Counted from the stretch's first letter, positions 49,703 through 59,846 are shown. The stretch: DNA of 64,000 nt from Durusdinium trenchii (GCA_963970005.1 CAXAMN010004113.1:1499530-1563529), one strand, 5' to 3'. The notes: a model not told the origin generated them from the sequence alone. Translations and numbers: made by a program.

Positions 49703-51166
49703 GTGCGGTTTTGTATTCCGCGCGGAGTTGGAGACGGTGATGAAGTTGGCCAACGTGTCGTCGACTGTCAGACGGTCAGATGTCTTAAAAGGCAGAAACA
49801 CCCGACATGTTTGGCTTGCATCTTCTAGGTTTCAACTTCCTGGTTTCTTTTCCCTTCCATTTTAGTGGATTTCTTCAGCATGATTGCCACATCACCCATC
49901 GCCTATGCCTGAGGGCAGTCCCGTTCACGAAACAATTCTCAATGACTTGGACCGTTTCCTTACAGAGTCACGGACGGCATGTCACGTCACACCCCATGCC
50001 ATATATTGGGGTTTGACCAAAGTGAATGCGGAAGTGACGGCCGACTTGGCTTTAAAAAAGGGACGAGCGGCTCTCCATCGTCCCACGTCGCATCTACCCT
50101 ACCACCACCGCGCGCGGTCGTTCGTGCGCGCTTACGACCGCGCGGCAGGCATGTCCGGAGAACTCGGAAGGCTTGGACTTGGGCAGCGGATGCAGCTGCA
50201 AAGCCGGCTACAGCGGCACCATCTCCCCGACCCAGGCGACGTGAAGATGGTATGGGGGGGGGGGGGCCCGGGGGGGGCGGGTGGCAAGAGATGTAAGATG
50301 GTCTTGACCTGAAGAAGGACCCAACAAACACACAAAAAAAGGGGTAGTAACCTCTACGTCTTGTGGCACCAGGGCAACGACCAGGCACCACGCGGTGCGA
50401 CCGGTCCTGCACGAACCGCAAAAAACGGGTGGACGACCGGGACCGGTCAGATACAGTACGTTGCAGAATTGGCCAAACCCCCCCCCTCAAGAGGATGTTT
50501 ATACCCCCAAGGCCCCAAGAGGAATACCCCCCAAGAATAGCTGGCTATATATGGTGTTCCATATAAACCACCTAACTGGGGGAGATTCTTGTGCCATCGA
50601 ACCTCTGAAGCCACTGAAGAGCTGTCAGGTACCGCCCTTCTACTGCGGCAAGTGCGAGCTGGTGCCATGCCCGGAGTTTTCCACGGGACCCGATGTGGCC
50701 ACCGGCTGTGATTGCAAGGCAGGGGTCTCAGATAGATGGTGTGGGTACCCGTGCATTTGTGGAGTATGTCCCAGAGCCAGCATCTCAAAATATGGCACAT
50801 ATTCCATGCATGGATTCTTTGGCGGTCGTTGTGCTTATTGTGGGATTGGACATTTGTGTTGGAGTGAGCAGGTATTGTTGGGATTTGTTGCTGCTTTGAT
50901 TTGTCCTTCAATACTGTACTACATAGATTGTAGATGCACAATTACAACGTATCAGTGGATTCAGAGTAGATGGCACTGGCACCCCGGCACCCCTACATGT
51001 CCTTTAGATGGGGGTTAATATAAACCACCTGACTCGGGGGGCCGTTGTGCCATCTACTCTGAACCCACTGTACTGAGGCACTGCTTAGTACCTCACTTAC
51101 TTCACCCTGGTGCCAGGATGGCATCGGCACGGTCACACCCTCCAACGAGGCACCGTTCTACGTGGC
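49658..51166 (+). CDS. Second locus of the four-cysteine repeat (four exons)
   Basis: Four exons (49658-49702, 50149-50235, 50629-50724, 51117-51166) encode two to three more copies of the repeat found at 145-23575, on the same strand. The phosphatase gene and unknown exons lie between. They join in frame: G-S-C-V-A-E to A-C-P-E-N-S-E-G, then S-P-T-Q to V-P-P-F-Y. It is probably a paralogue in the same secreted or surface family; the alternative, one gene interrupted by 26 kb, is less likely because a stop and another gene intervene. Neither end was found. Confidence 0.75.
50149..50235 (+). CDS. Second repeat locus, exon b
   Basis: Encodes A-C-P-E-N-S-E-G-L-D-L-G-S-G-C-S-C-K-A-G, then Y-S-G-T-I-S-P-T-Q. 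GC donor (gcgacg), phase 0. Confidence 0.85.
50540..50616. repeat. agtagatggcac family, diverged right half
   Basis: Shares ccatataaaccacct and gtgccatc..ctctgaagccactg with the family. It ends 12 bp before the exon at 50629. Confidence 0.6.
50629..50724 (+). CDS. Second repeat locus, exon c
   Basis: Encodes V-P-P-F-Y-C-G-K-C-E-L-V-P-C-P-E-F-S-T-G, then G-C-D-C-K-A-G. An extra Cys (P-F-Y-C-G-K-C) is unusual for the family. Acceptor gtcag follows an inverted-repeat element by about 12 bp. Confidence 0.85.
50953..51070. repeat. TIR element, agtagatggcac family, most complete copy
   Basis: Arms cagtggattcagagtagatg and catctactctgaacccactg are inverted over about 23 bp with one difference. It lies in the intron between exons c and d of the second repeat locus. 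Confidence 0.88.
51117..51166 (+). CDS. Second repeat locus, exon d
   Basis: Encodes G-I-G-T-V-T-P-S-N-E-A-P-F-Y-V after acceptor gccag. GC donor (gcggtg). The next S-C-x-x-V-x-C-P piece was not found. Confidence 0.72.
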
Positions 51167-51508
51167 GCGGTGGCATCTCGCATCGGCCCGGGAGGGCCTC
51201 CGTGAGTGCACGGCAGGGCCTCCACGACACCTGAGTTGGGAAAAAGAACATGAAAACAGCAGGTGTGAAGACGGAAGCTGATTGATTATATGGTCAGGAA
51301 TCTGCCTGAAGTAGTTCTGATCAAAACCTTTCAGAACTGATAGGGGCCAACATGGGCCAACCGTGTATATATATAATATATACAGCTGACATTTGATACC
51401 GTGCCTTGATCAATCAAGCCGCTCATCAACTGCTTTCCAAACACTGTCGACCGACAGGGGCCAACCCAAAATGTTTTTAGCATTGGGGACGTGAAGCGAC
51501 CGCCACAG

Positions 51509-51606
51509 ACCCGCGGAATGGACGGTCACCGAACCGGATCAGATCCGCTTTCAAAGCTTGGCGGATCGGCCTATGGGCGAACTGGGTTTCTTGGCGAACT
51601 GGAGAT
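51509..51606 (+). CDS. Candidate exon, unknown product
   Basis: The best-GC3 frame reads P-A-E-W-T-V-T-E-P-D-Q-I-R-F-Q-S-L-A, then D-R-P-M-G-E-L-G-F-L-A-N-W. Acceptor cacag; the 3' end is uncertain (a canonical gtcagt donor lies at 51631 in a continuing frame). Not part of the repeat family by sequence. Confidence 0.42.
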
Positions 51607-53519
51607 GTTCAGATTCGCCAAGCACCAAGGTCAGTACCTGCGGGGCCACCAACTGAGCGAGAGCTCCGACCGATGGTCGAAGGGCCTGTGCTTGGTCGGC
51701 ATGTGTCGGTGGCTCGGTATGCCATGACAGGTAGTGTAGCTGTGGTATATTGATCGATGCACATGTGCATGCACATCACCAGAAACAATCATAAACCACA
51801 TAGACCATGCGGCCTTCTGACAGAATACCAGACAATCTCCAACTTGGCAACTTTAATTGTTGGTATTTACTGTAATTACTCCAGCACGATTGATTCCTGC
51901 AAGGATTGTCAATCTATGAAGGGGGACCGGCACCCAGTTCTTCGACAACCAACCCTGTTTCTCCTGTACACTCAGGTCGACGGTCAGCATCAACAAGCTG
52001 ATACATAGGTACGTGGTAGCCTGCTCCCTGAATTTCCTGGATGCCTCCAAAATAGGTGGTTGTTTTTCGTTTGACCCAGAGCCAGATGATCATGAACAGT
52101 CATGAAGCATGATTGAACATTATCCAAACTTGGTCAATATCCCAGCCTCAGCCCTGAAGCCTGACAAAGCAGAGTCCATTGGCAGCACCGCTCGTGACTT
52201 TCATGTCGCAAAGCATGACGGCAGCGACGAAAAGGGGAGACTGCTTGGGGTCGGGGTATGCAGCCATCATATGCAGCCTATGACATCAGTGACAATCCTT
52301 ATATGCCATTGGGAGAATACAACTATTGAACTATTGCACATGACTGTAATGATATTATATTTTATTATGCACATCAATATCAATAATATCATGTCAAGTT
52401 ATAAACATGCCCACATATACAATATCAAGTTAGACATCTCCATGTTTGTTCGGACTCCCAAAATGCCACCAGAAGACCCACCTGCCAGATCCTGCCAGCC
52501 TGGATGGTAGACCAAAAGAAATGGGACAAAGTAAAGACTTGACGAGTCCTGCCAGACTTGACACCAGCCCAGATGAGGTGATGGATTAGTTGAGAGAGCC
52601 AAGCAAGCCAACCACTGGTGCCTCAAAACAGGAGCTCCACCAAACTCATCCAAAATCCATCAACAGGGAGCAAAACCCAGCACAGACATACTGACATATC
52701 ATATATATATATAGACACTGATACTTTGTCGTTGTTCCATGAGTCATAACTTAACTAATGACACTTCTACCAGGACCCTCCAACAGGCTGTTTGGAGACC
52801 CTAACAGGTGGTTTCTGGGCACCTGTTGTCACCAGGAAGCACCTGTTGGAGGGTGCTGGTATAAGTTGGTTTGCCTGATCAGTTCCATGTTCTTTGGCCA
52901 CTTTCCCCATCCGCACGATTCACCGTTTGCGCGGCGCCCAAAACTCCGTCCGGCTCCTCGTGTTTTTTTCCGCTCGTTTCGGCTGAGGCTCGGGGCCACC
53001 GAGTGGAATCGCCGAGGCCAAAAAAGGGTGAGAGACCGTGGGACCCAAATGACTGACTGGTGCGATTTCGTAAGGAATGAGGGCGTTCGTCGCGTCCGAT
53101 TGCTCCGTGCGATGCCCGAAATGCTCCGTTCGTCGCGTCCCAAAACTAGGGGCCATTCCCCTCATGCCTTGCGAGTCGCACCGGTGAGTTTGGATTTCGA
53201 GCCGTGGCCGGAGTTCAGCGCGGGTTCAGCGCACGGGTTCAGTACGTGCGACTGTACGTGATCCCCAGAGAGTGGCACGGTTTCCGAGACATTTTTAGTG
53301 GGGATTTGCTTTTCTGTTTATTTGGGGGTCTGCATTTTACTGTTTTTGGAACTGGATGGATGTAGCGAATGAAATGTGGCACTGGCGAAGATGTTTGATG
53401 GCGCGGTTGAAGCAGCGACATCTAAAGGCCATGGAGAGAGAGAGAGAGGTGGGCACAGTATTTTACTATGTTGCATATCATTTGTGCAATTGTGGAAGCA
53501 GTATGGCGCTTGGCTGGCC
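51607..53519. other. 1.9-kb stretch without a confident gene
   Basis: Contains the caacaggt TIR element at 52771-52860 and AT microsatellites. The open stretch at 52870-53260 has low codon bias and no repeat or domain match by eye. Confidence 0.45.
52771..52860. repeat. TIR element, caacaggt family, copy 2
   Basis: Ends accctccaacagg / cctgttggagggt, with inner accctaacaggtgg. Same structure as 20581-20656. Confidence 0.82.
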
Positions 53520-54440
53520 AAAAGAAAATGCTTTTCCTTGTTGTGTCCCTGTTCTTTTCCTCCCGTCCTTTTCATTTTCATGTCCTTTTCCGTTTCCTTT
53601 TTCTCTTGATTGTTTTTTCCCAGTTTTTCTGAAAGCGCATGGGGCCGATTATCGTTTGCATACAACGTCGTCCTTCTCGCGCGTCGACACGTCAAGCACA
53701 TCCCTTGTTTTCGTCTCATATTTCTCCTCCTAGTGTCCTTTTGGTGTTGTTTTTCTCCCCCTGGGCCCCTGGTTTCCTTTTGTTTGTCCCTTGCTGGGAT
53801 CCTTTTGGGGTGACCTTTCTCCTCCTGGGATCCTTTTCGGGTGACTTTTCTCCTCCTGGGACACCAAAAAGAAACAATAAAAGGAGAAGGTGCTCTTGGG
53901 GTCACTTTTCTTCTCCTGGGATCCTTTTGATATAATCTTTTCTCCTTGGGTTTTTTTGGTGTTTTCCCTCTCCTGGGCTCGTTTTGGAGTGTTTCTTTTT
54001 CTCCCGGCGTTTCCTTCTGGAGTCCTTGTGGGGTCGCTTGGGAAAAAGACACGAAGAGGACAGGAAGAGGACAGGAGAAGAACACAAAAAGGACAAGAAG
54101 AGAACTCAGAAAGAACAGGAAAAGGACAATGAGAGAAGTAGGACAATGACAGAAAAAAGGAGAGAAAGATAACAAGAAAAAGACACGAAAGGATAGGAAG
54201 AGGAGAGGAACAAAAATATGAAAAAGAGAGGAAAGGGACAGGAGAAAAAACACAAACAGGACAGCAAATGAACAGAAAAACTTCACAAAAAGGAGAGGAA
54301 GAAGACGCGAAAAGAACATGAAAAGAACACGAAAAGAACAGGACAAGGACAAGAAAAAGACAGAAAGAAGACAGGAAGAGGACAGAAAGAGAACACGAAG
54401 AGTACGAAAATGGGACAGGAAAAGGATAGGATGAGAGGAG
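53520..54440. repeat. Pyrimidine tract switching to purine tract
   Basis: From about 53520 to 54040 the + strand is rich in C/T (repeats like ctcctcctgggatcctttt). From about 54045 to 54440 it is rich in A/G (repeats like aggacaggaagaggacag). The arms are loosely reverse-complementary. Long hydrophobic or charged ORFs here are by-products of composition. Confidence 0.85.
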
Positions 54441-54556
54441 GGGCTGATAGGGTTAAGGGTTGGTCGCCAGTGTTAGCTATCAGTGTGACTTGCACAGGGT
54501 CATTAGTATAATGATGCTTGTGCTACCTTCACTGTTGCTGCAGCTCACGGCCCAAG

Positions 54557-54717
54557 TTCCCCAAGCCTTGCCAAACTCCCACCACCTCCCGATTGGAGCT
54601 GCTATGGGAAAGAAGCTGGCACGAGGACGGAAAGATCCCACCATGTCTGGTTTCCACCATGCAACGTGTGCGCTGGCGGTGGGACCTCTCCGACTTCGGC
54701 CTCGAAAGCGCGGCGTG
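54557..54717 (+). CDS. Candidate exon, Trp/Arg-rich, unknown product
   Basis: Strong GC3 frame F-P-K-P-C-Q-T-P-T-T-S-R-L-E-L-L-W-E-R, then R-V-R-W-R-W-D-L-S-D-F-G-L-E-S-A-A. Acceptor ccaag; donor about gtgtta. It lies just after the purine-rich tract. Confidence 0.62.
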
Positions 54718-54808
54718 GTGTTACTTAAGATATGTTTTATATTCTCTACGAGCAAACCCTCATCTAGAGAAGATTTTGTATTTTTCCAGTTCGCTAAACA
54801 AATCCAAG

Positions 54809-54871
54809 GACGAAAGCGGCGAATGGCTGGGAACCGTCAGCGAGATCAAATGGGATTGCAGTTTGTGGCGA
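54809..54871 (+). CDS. Candidate exon following 54557-54717
   Basis: Reads D-E-S-G-E-W-L-G-T-V-S-E-I-K-W-D-C-S-L-W, then R. Acceptor ccaag and canonical donor gtgaga. Probably the same gene as the previous exon; the intron would be only about 90 nt. Confidence 0.55.
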
Positions 54872-55167
54872 GTGAGAGTCCAACTATAGATAATTGTAAA
54901 GATAGCGGTCAGTGGCTTAAAGCCACTGAAGTATCACCAGTGAAGACTTCTAAGAAGTCCAAGAAGTAAAAAAGAGCGAGCGACCATGGAGATGGGACAC
55001 GGGAAAATGGGAAAGGGAAAAACATATAAACGGAAACCGGAAGAGGAATAGGCTCAAGCTCAAACGAAAAGAATATAGAAAAAGCCGCTAGTAAAGGGAA
55101 AAGGTGTATAGCCCCTGCAGCCCTTGCACATCGCCATCATACAAGGCATGTGATTCAATGATATTTC

Positions 55168-55277
55168 ACACTCCCTGGAACTAACATGGAAGTGGAGTTC
55201 ACCTTATTTGGTCTTTGGAAAATGATCTCCCTTTCTGCCATGCCATCCGTGCAACCAATGATTACTCCAGGGAGTGT
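55168..55277. repeat. TIR element, acactccctgga family, copy 3
   Basis: Perfect 12-bp ends acactccctgga / tccagggagtgt, 110 bp overall. It includes ctaacatggaagtggagtt, as in other copies. Confidence 0.82.
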
Positions 55278-55625
55278 TACTCTTTTGGATCTCATTTGAT
55301 CTTCAGGGATCTCATTGGCAAGGAGCTAGCCCATGCACTGAGAGAAAAAGTTTTTTTTTTGACAGGTCCCTTCTTTTTACCAGAATATAATATTCTATTA
55401 CTAAATTTGGCATATGCACTGTGCAGACACAAAGAATTAGTGCAAGCTAATAAAGAGGATTAAAGAAAACAAAACATGATACAGCACCAATGGCCAAACA
55501 AGCTGCACTTGCTTTGTAAAGGACATGCATGGGGTCAAAAGAGTTCGCCGGAACTTGACTTGCCTGCGGTTCTGATCTTGAAGGTGCAGGGTGATGCTTG
55601 GTTGGTTTGGTTTCCATGTCTCCAT

Positions 55626-55715
55626 AGCGTCCTTGCTCCTGGTAGCGATGCCAGGAACCCCTAGTAGCTTCTTGTTACTAGTAGTAAGGCCAGGAGCCCC
55701 TAGTAGCGTCCTTGC
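55626..55715. repeat. Inverted copy of the 17812-17897 element
   Basis: Reads ggtagcgatgccaggaaccc, ctagtagctt, then gtagtaaggccaggagcccc, ctagtagcgt: the reverse complement of 17812-17897. Confidence 0.78.
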
Positions 55716-56822
55716 TCTTAGAAACATGGCAAGAATCCAGAACGCCAAGTGTTGTCCATTTCCACACTAGTGCAAGCAAGTGGCAGATTCCATGTTGCAT
55801 TGTTGCATCGTGTGTGAAGTCTCAATAGATACTCTTTTGGCGACAGTAAGTCAAAGTCTAAGTCATGGCTTTGCACTCGCTGGGAGTTTATTTGTGCCAG
55901 AAAGGCTGCCTTTGGTCAGAAACATGGAATTGCCAGAGGTCGTAAGGCATTTGTTGTCTCTTTTTGTGGTGATTTGTCATTTTTGTTTGTGCTTACTGGT
56001 TTCACTGAAATGTGAGTTGTGAGTAGCCGAGAAGAAGAAGAAACAACGTAGCATGAATCGCGCATCAGTGATTCATGTTTGGCCCACAGCCACAGGCCCT
56101 AGCAGTGACTGACATCACCATGCCAGGTGGCCCTGACCACCTTAGTGCTGAGACTACGTGGTCCAACCTGCTGTAGATTCCGGCAGATGATGACTGCGAC
56201 AACAAGTAGACATATCTATAGCCGGAGCATGCCGCAACAGTATATTAGCTATATTTAAGCCACAAACAAAACATCATTTGTTATTGACAAGATGTATCAC
56301 GGACATATTCCCGTCAGTCAGCCTACTGCTTTAAAAGCACCATTCACAGATGCTTGTATTTGAACATTGGATGGTTTTATAGGCACCATCGGGCAGCATG
56401 GCGCGCAGTTTGGGGCGCGCTCGCGAGGCAGGTTGGTTTGGCCATCCGCTAGCATTGTGTCCGTTTGGTGTCAAGTTTTATGATATCTTTGGTTCCCCAG
56501 GTTCTTGGTCAAGAGTACAGGTTGGGAGGGCCTTCGTCAGTCTTGATCCAGCCGTACATGGCTGAAAAAAGGCGGTCGGAGACCGACCAGGCGCGACGGT
56601 CGCTGACGTGGACTCGGGCTCAGGTTGGTTGAACGCCCCATCACCCCTATTTGTATCAGATGCCTGGTCCATGTGACATGTGTGTATGTTGTTTAATGCG
56701 GAGACCCCCAACCTGGTTCTATTGGTCCATTTTCCTTCTAGGGGGTGCCTGGGAGGTCATGTTCCTTCTAGAGGGTGCCTGGGAGGTCAACCTATTTTCA
56801 TTGTTTGCACATCCATGTCGAG

Positions 56823-56891
56823 TCCAAGCGTTGCTACCTCGAGGTGCCTGGTCCGCTGAACTCCGGAGGCCTCGGTGGCTCTCCGCGACAG
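56823..56891 (+). CDS. Candidate exon, unknown product
   Basis: Reads S-K-R-C-Y-L-E-V-P-G-P-L-N-S-G-G-L, then S-P-R-Q. Acceptor gtcgag and GC donor gcgagc. GC3 is high. Confidence 0.42.
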
Positions 56892-58239
56892 GCGAGCGAC
56901 AGCGAACGAAGACCGGTCTTAGTCCGTATTAGACTTTGGGCCTGGAAGAAGGCCCATTTGGGGCTCGTTTGATGCTGCTCTCCAGCTTCATGTTGGCAGT
57001 TCTGGTTGTTTGGTTCATATTTAATTGTTTTGGGACTTGATATAATGGTATTGTCAATATTGTATTGATATATGTTTTGTTTGCTTGATGTGTGTTATAT
57101 ATATATATATGTGTGTTTTTCCTATCTTCCTTTCTATGCCGCAGGTTGATGTAACAGGACCTTTGATGGGATGATGTTTTTTCTGTTGCAGTTCCAGGCG
57201 TGTTTGACAACGTCCAGGCTCCCCTCTTTTGTTGTCAAGAACAGAAAGCGTCCTATCTAAGAATCTAATAAAGACCACTCATGAGGTTGCTTCGAATAAA
57301 CAAACTGGAGCGGTTTTACTTTCAGATGTGTGGGATGATTGACCCCAAGTTTGATGATGATTGATCCCACACATCTTGATATGTTTGGGATGTGGGTTGA
57401 ACCCACCAACTAGCTGCGCTGTTGAGTTGTTTTGTTGTGGGCAGCTGCCATTTGTTTAGTAGTCTTGACACGTTCATCCATTTGCAAGATGAGCAGACGG
57501 CCCACTATCAAAGAAGCATGGCCTGATGAGTTTGACGCAGAATTTCTAAGCAAGGAGAAAACTAAAAGGTTGCTTCTGAGATAGACAAGGCTCAACCACG
57601 ATTGGAAGACTGCTTCATTGACAATACGGCTTTTGCATTTGCAGACGACAATTAACTGAGCTCTCACTGAACAGAATCACAGGGTGTATTTGGGTAATCG
57701 ATGGCCAACATCGTAGGATAGTCGATTAGCCCACCCTATGGGCGAGCTTCCCCTATGGTAGGGAACTAGTGGCTCTTGCATGTCAATCTACATATACCGT
57801 GGCAACTAGGATGCCCACATACTGTACAAAAAAGCTAGAGTTCTAGTGTCTGCCACCTAGAACTCCTCATCCCCGGATTCAGAACCTCACCTCCACGGAT
57901 GCCATGGCCTCTCCACTGGGTGGAGCATGCAAAATCTGAAACAAAAAAAACACAGGACTCCTGGGTCTCGAAGGACTCCTTGGTCTCGAAGAGCATGACT
58001 CCTGGGTCTCGGAAGACTCTTCACTCAGCATCACTCAGCTGAATCCTTGGTGCTTGCCTCTTGGCTCAGCGGCAGCGCGAGCCAAGCGAAACATGATGCG
58101 TGGAACATGGTGGAACTAACTCCAGAAGGCTTTTGGTCCAGTGTGTTTGACCTCCCACCCCTTGCAAAAAAAAAGCGACGAATGCTCGCAGTGACCACAG
58201 CAGACACGAATGCAACAGCGGTTTTCACATCGGTGAACC

Positions 58240-58303
58240 CCCCACGAAGAACACGTGGATCTGCTGCACCTCGCCATGCTCGAAGCAGCCAGCGCCATGT
58301 TTG
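58240..58303 (+). CDS. Candidate exon, helical, unknown product
   Basis: Reads E-E-H-V-D-L-L-H-L-A-M-L-E-A-A-S-A-M-F and ends at a canonical gtgaga. The 5' border is unclear. Probably the same gene as the exons at 58349 and 58926. Confidence 0.45.
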
Positions 58304-58348
58304 GTGAGACGCAGAGCCCCATCATTTGGTCTGCTGCCACCTTTCAGG

Positions 58349-58371
58349 CCTCCAAGTCGGGCACAGCTGAG
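58349..58371 (+). CDS. Candidate micro-exon A-S-K-S-G-T-A-E
   Basis: Lies between acceptor tttcag and donor ggtgga/gtggac and links E-A-A-S-A-M-F to A-D-T-L-Q in frame. Low complexity makes this tentative. Confidence 0.35.
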
Positions 58372-58376
58372 GGTGG

Positions 58377-58460
58377 ACTCCCTGGAAGCATCATGGTGCC
58401 TTTGGATGAGCATTTTGCATACAAAACAGGTGGTTTTCCGCTTCCATTATTCCAGGGAGT
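58377..58460. repeat. TIR element, acactccctgga family, copy 4
   Basis: 10-bp ends actccctgga / tccagggagt. It begins a few bases after the micro-exon at 58349, in the same intron as the 58851-58925 element. Confidence 0.72.
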
Positions 58461-58850
58461 GTAGTGGGCTTGTGATCGGAGACTGAGGATCACTGAACAT
58501 CATCAGCACTTCGCGCTCCGGGATTCTCAAAAGCAACACTGCTTTTGTTGAATCACCAAGTCATGGAGCTCCGATATGTTGGGGTGGTTTGAATGTGCCA
58601 CGTAGGTCAACGGCTAATCAAGCACCAAGTCACTAAATCTATACAATGACGAGCAAGTCTACGACGCTTTTGCTGTATACTGCAGGACAAGAACTAGACA
58701 GTGGAGGCGTGTGGCGAAATCGGGTTTCCACACACACACACACACACATTGCGACGCGAGTCGCGAGGCCAGCTTTTGGCTTTCCTTGTTGGTGGCGCCC
58801 TGGTGCTTCTCGCTCCTTGGAGAGAAGCAACATTAATGTGAACCTCCAGC

Positions 58851-58925
58851 ACCTTCAAAGGGGTCTCCAATAGACTACCCTACACTACTTAGGGGTCTCC
58901 ATTGAGCAACCCTTTGAAGGTCCAG
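58851..58925. repeat. TIR element, ggtccag-ended family, copy 3 abutting an exon
   Basis: Perfect 12-bp ends accttcaaaggg / ccctttgaaggt. The final ccag is used as the splice acceptor of the exon at 58926. Confidence 0.85.
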
Positions 58926-59042
58926 GCTGATACTTTGCAAGCCATTTCTGCTGAAGTGTTGGACTTGACTAAGTCCATTGGCTCCCGAGGCACTATCAGC
59001 AGCTTGACAGTGCTAAAGGCTGGAATCGCTGAGCACCGTGCG
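58926..59042 (+). CDS. Exon, helical protein of unknown function
   Basis: Reads A-D-T-L-Q-A-I-S-A-E-V-L-D-L-T-K-S-I-G, then G-T-I-S-S-L-T-V-L-K-A-G-I-A-E-H-R-A. Phase 0, GT donor gtaggg. The acceptor ggtccag is the last seven bases of a terminal-inverted-repeat element (58851-58925), so the element forms the 3' end of the intron. Confidence 0.65.
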
Positions 59043-59186
59043 GTAGGGCACACTCAAATGTGCCGGGCGACATGGTTTCCGATGCTGCAGACCAACACGC
59101 CTCCCCATGGCCAGCCTAGCTACTTCCCATGGCCTGCCTAGGATGCTTCGCTGCGAGTCACTCCTGTAATCATTATGTAATAAATA

Positions 59187-59266
59187 GACTCTTGATTAAT
59201 AACCCCCATATGAACGGGATGCCAATTTCCAATTCAAACTGGAGGGGTTTATTATAATCAAGAGTC
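59187..59266. repeat. TIR element, gactcttgat family, copy 2
   Basis: Perfect 10-bp ends gactcttgat / atcaagagtc with ccatatgaacgggatgcc inside. Confidence 0.8.
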
Positions 59267-59712
59267 TGCATTATTTTGCTTCGAGCGACCCACTTGGTTC
59301 ATCCCTCCCATGATGCCTGGGTCGATGGTCCAGGGATGGTTTCGGAACCGACTTCCCACCCAGATTCCGTCCGTTTTGTCACTGGTTTTGAGGAGGCAGG
59401 AATCAACCAGCATAATTACCAAGGCGACGCGTCGTCTGGAGCCCTTCAACCATTGGTTGGGTGCTTGGGATGTTTGGTGGAACAGCCGCTATAACAGAGA
59501 GGTCACTAATTGCGTGAGACCAAATATCCGCGGGGTCCGCAGCTTCGCGTGGCATCCGACCTACCTGGAAGGTGAAGCCACCCGGTGTTGGGGGCTCCAG
59601 GTTTAGAAACGCCGCGGTGTTTACGCCAGAGTCTGGGGAAAAATTCGCTGACCTTCCCATCCCTCTCTGGAGTAGGAAGACGTTGAAGCGGAAAGGGACC
59701 ATCAAAACCCTG

Positions 59713-59807
59713 TAGGGATCCAGTCGGACCTCCTCAAAAGGTACTTGGACCCTCCTGGTACCCATCCCAGTCCCACCTTCTCAGAGGGTATGGCTGGATC
59801 CTTAGGG
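59713..59807. repeat. TIR element, CCTAGGG-ended family, variant
   Basis: Starts tagggatccagtcgg and ends tggctggatccttaggg, with inner accttctcagagg. Related to 719-832 and to the 12199-12292 group. Confidence 0.65.
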
Positions 59808-59846
59808 AAAAGAGATTGTCCAGTGCAAGGACTTCGTCATTCGCAG

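Noticed and set aside
50249-50282. Long G runs just after the exon at 50149
   Set aside because: Two homopolymer-like G blocks separated by ccc; probably low-complexity intron sequence, and prone to sequencing error, so not counted as a structured element.
53318-54352. 344-codon minus-strand frame rich in F, S, L then E, K, R
   Set aside because: It follows the pyrimidine/purine tract; its residues mirror base composition, and the apparent hydrophobic segments are not credible membrane helices.
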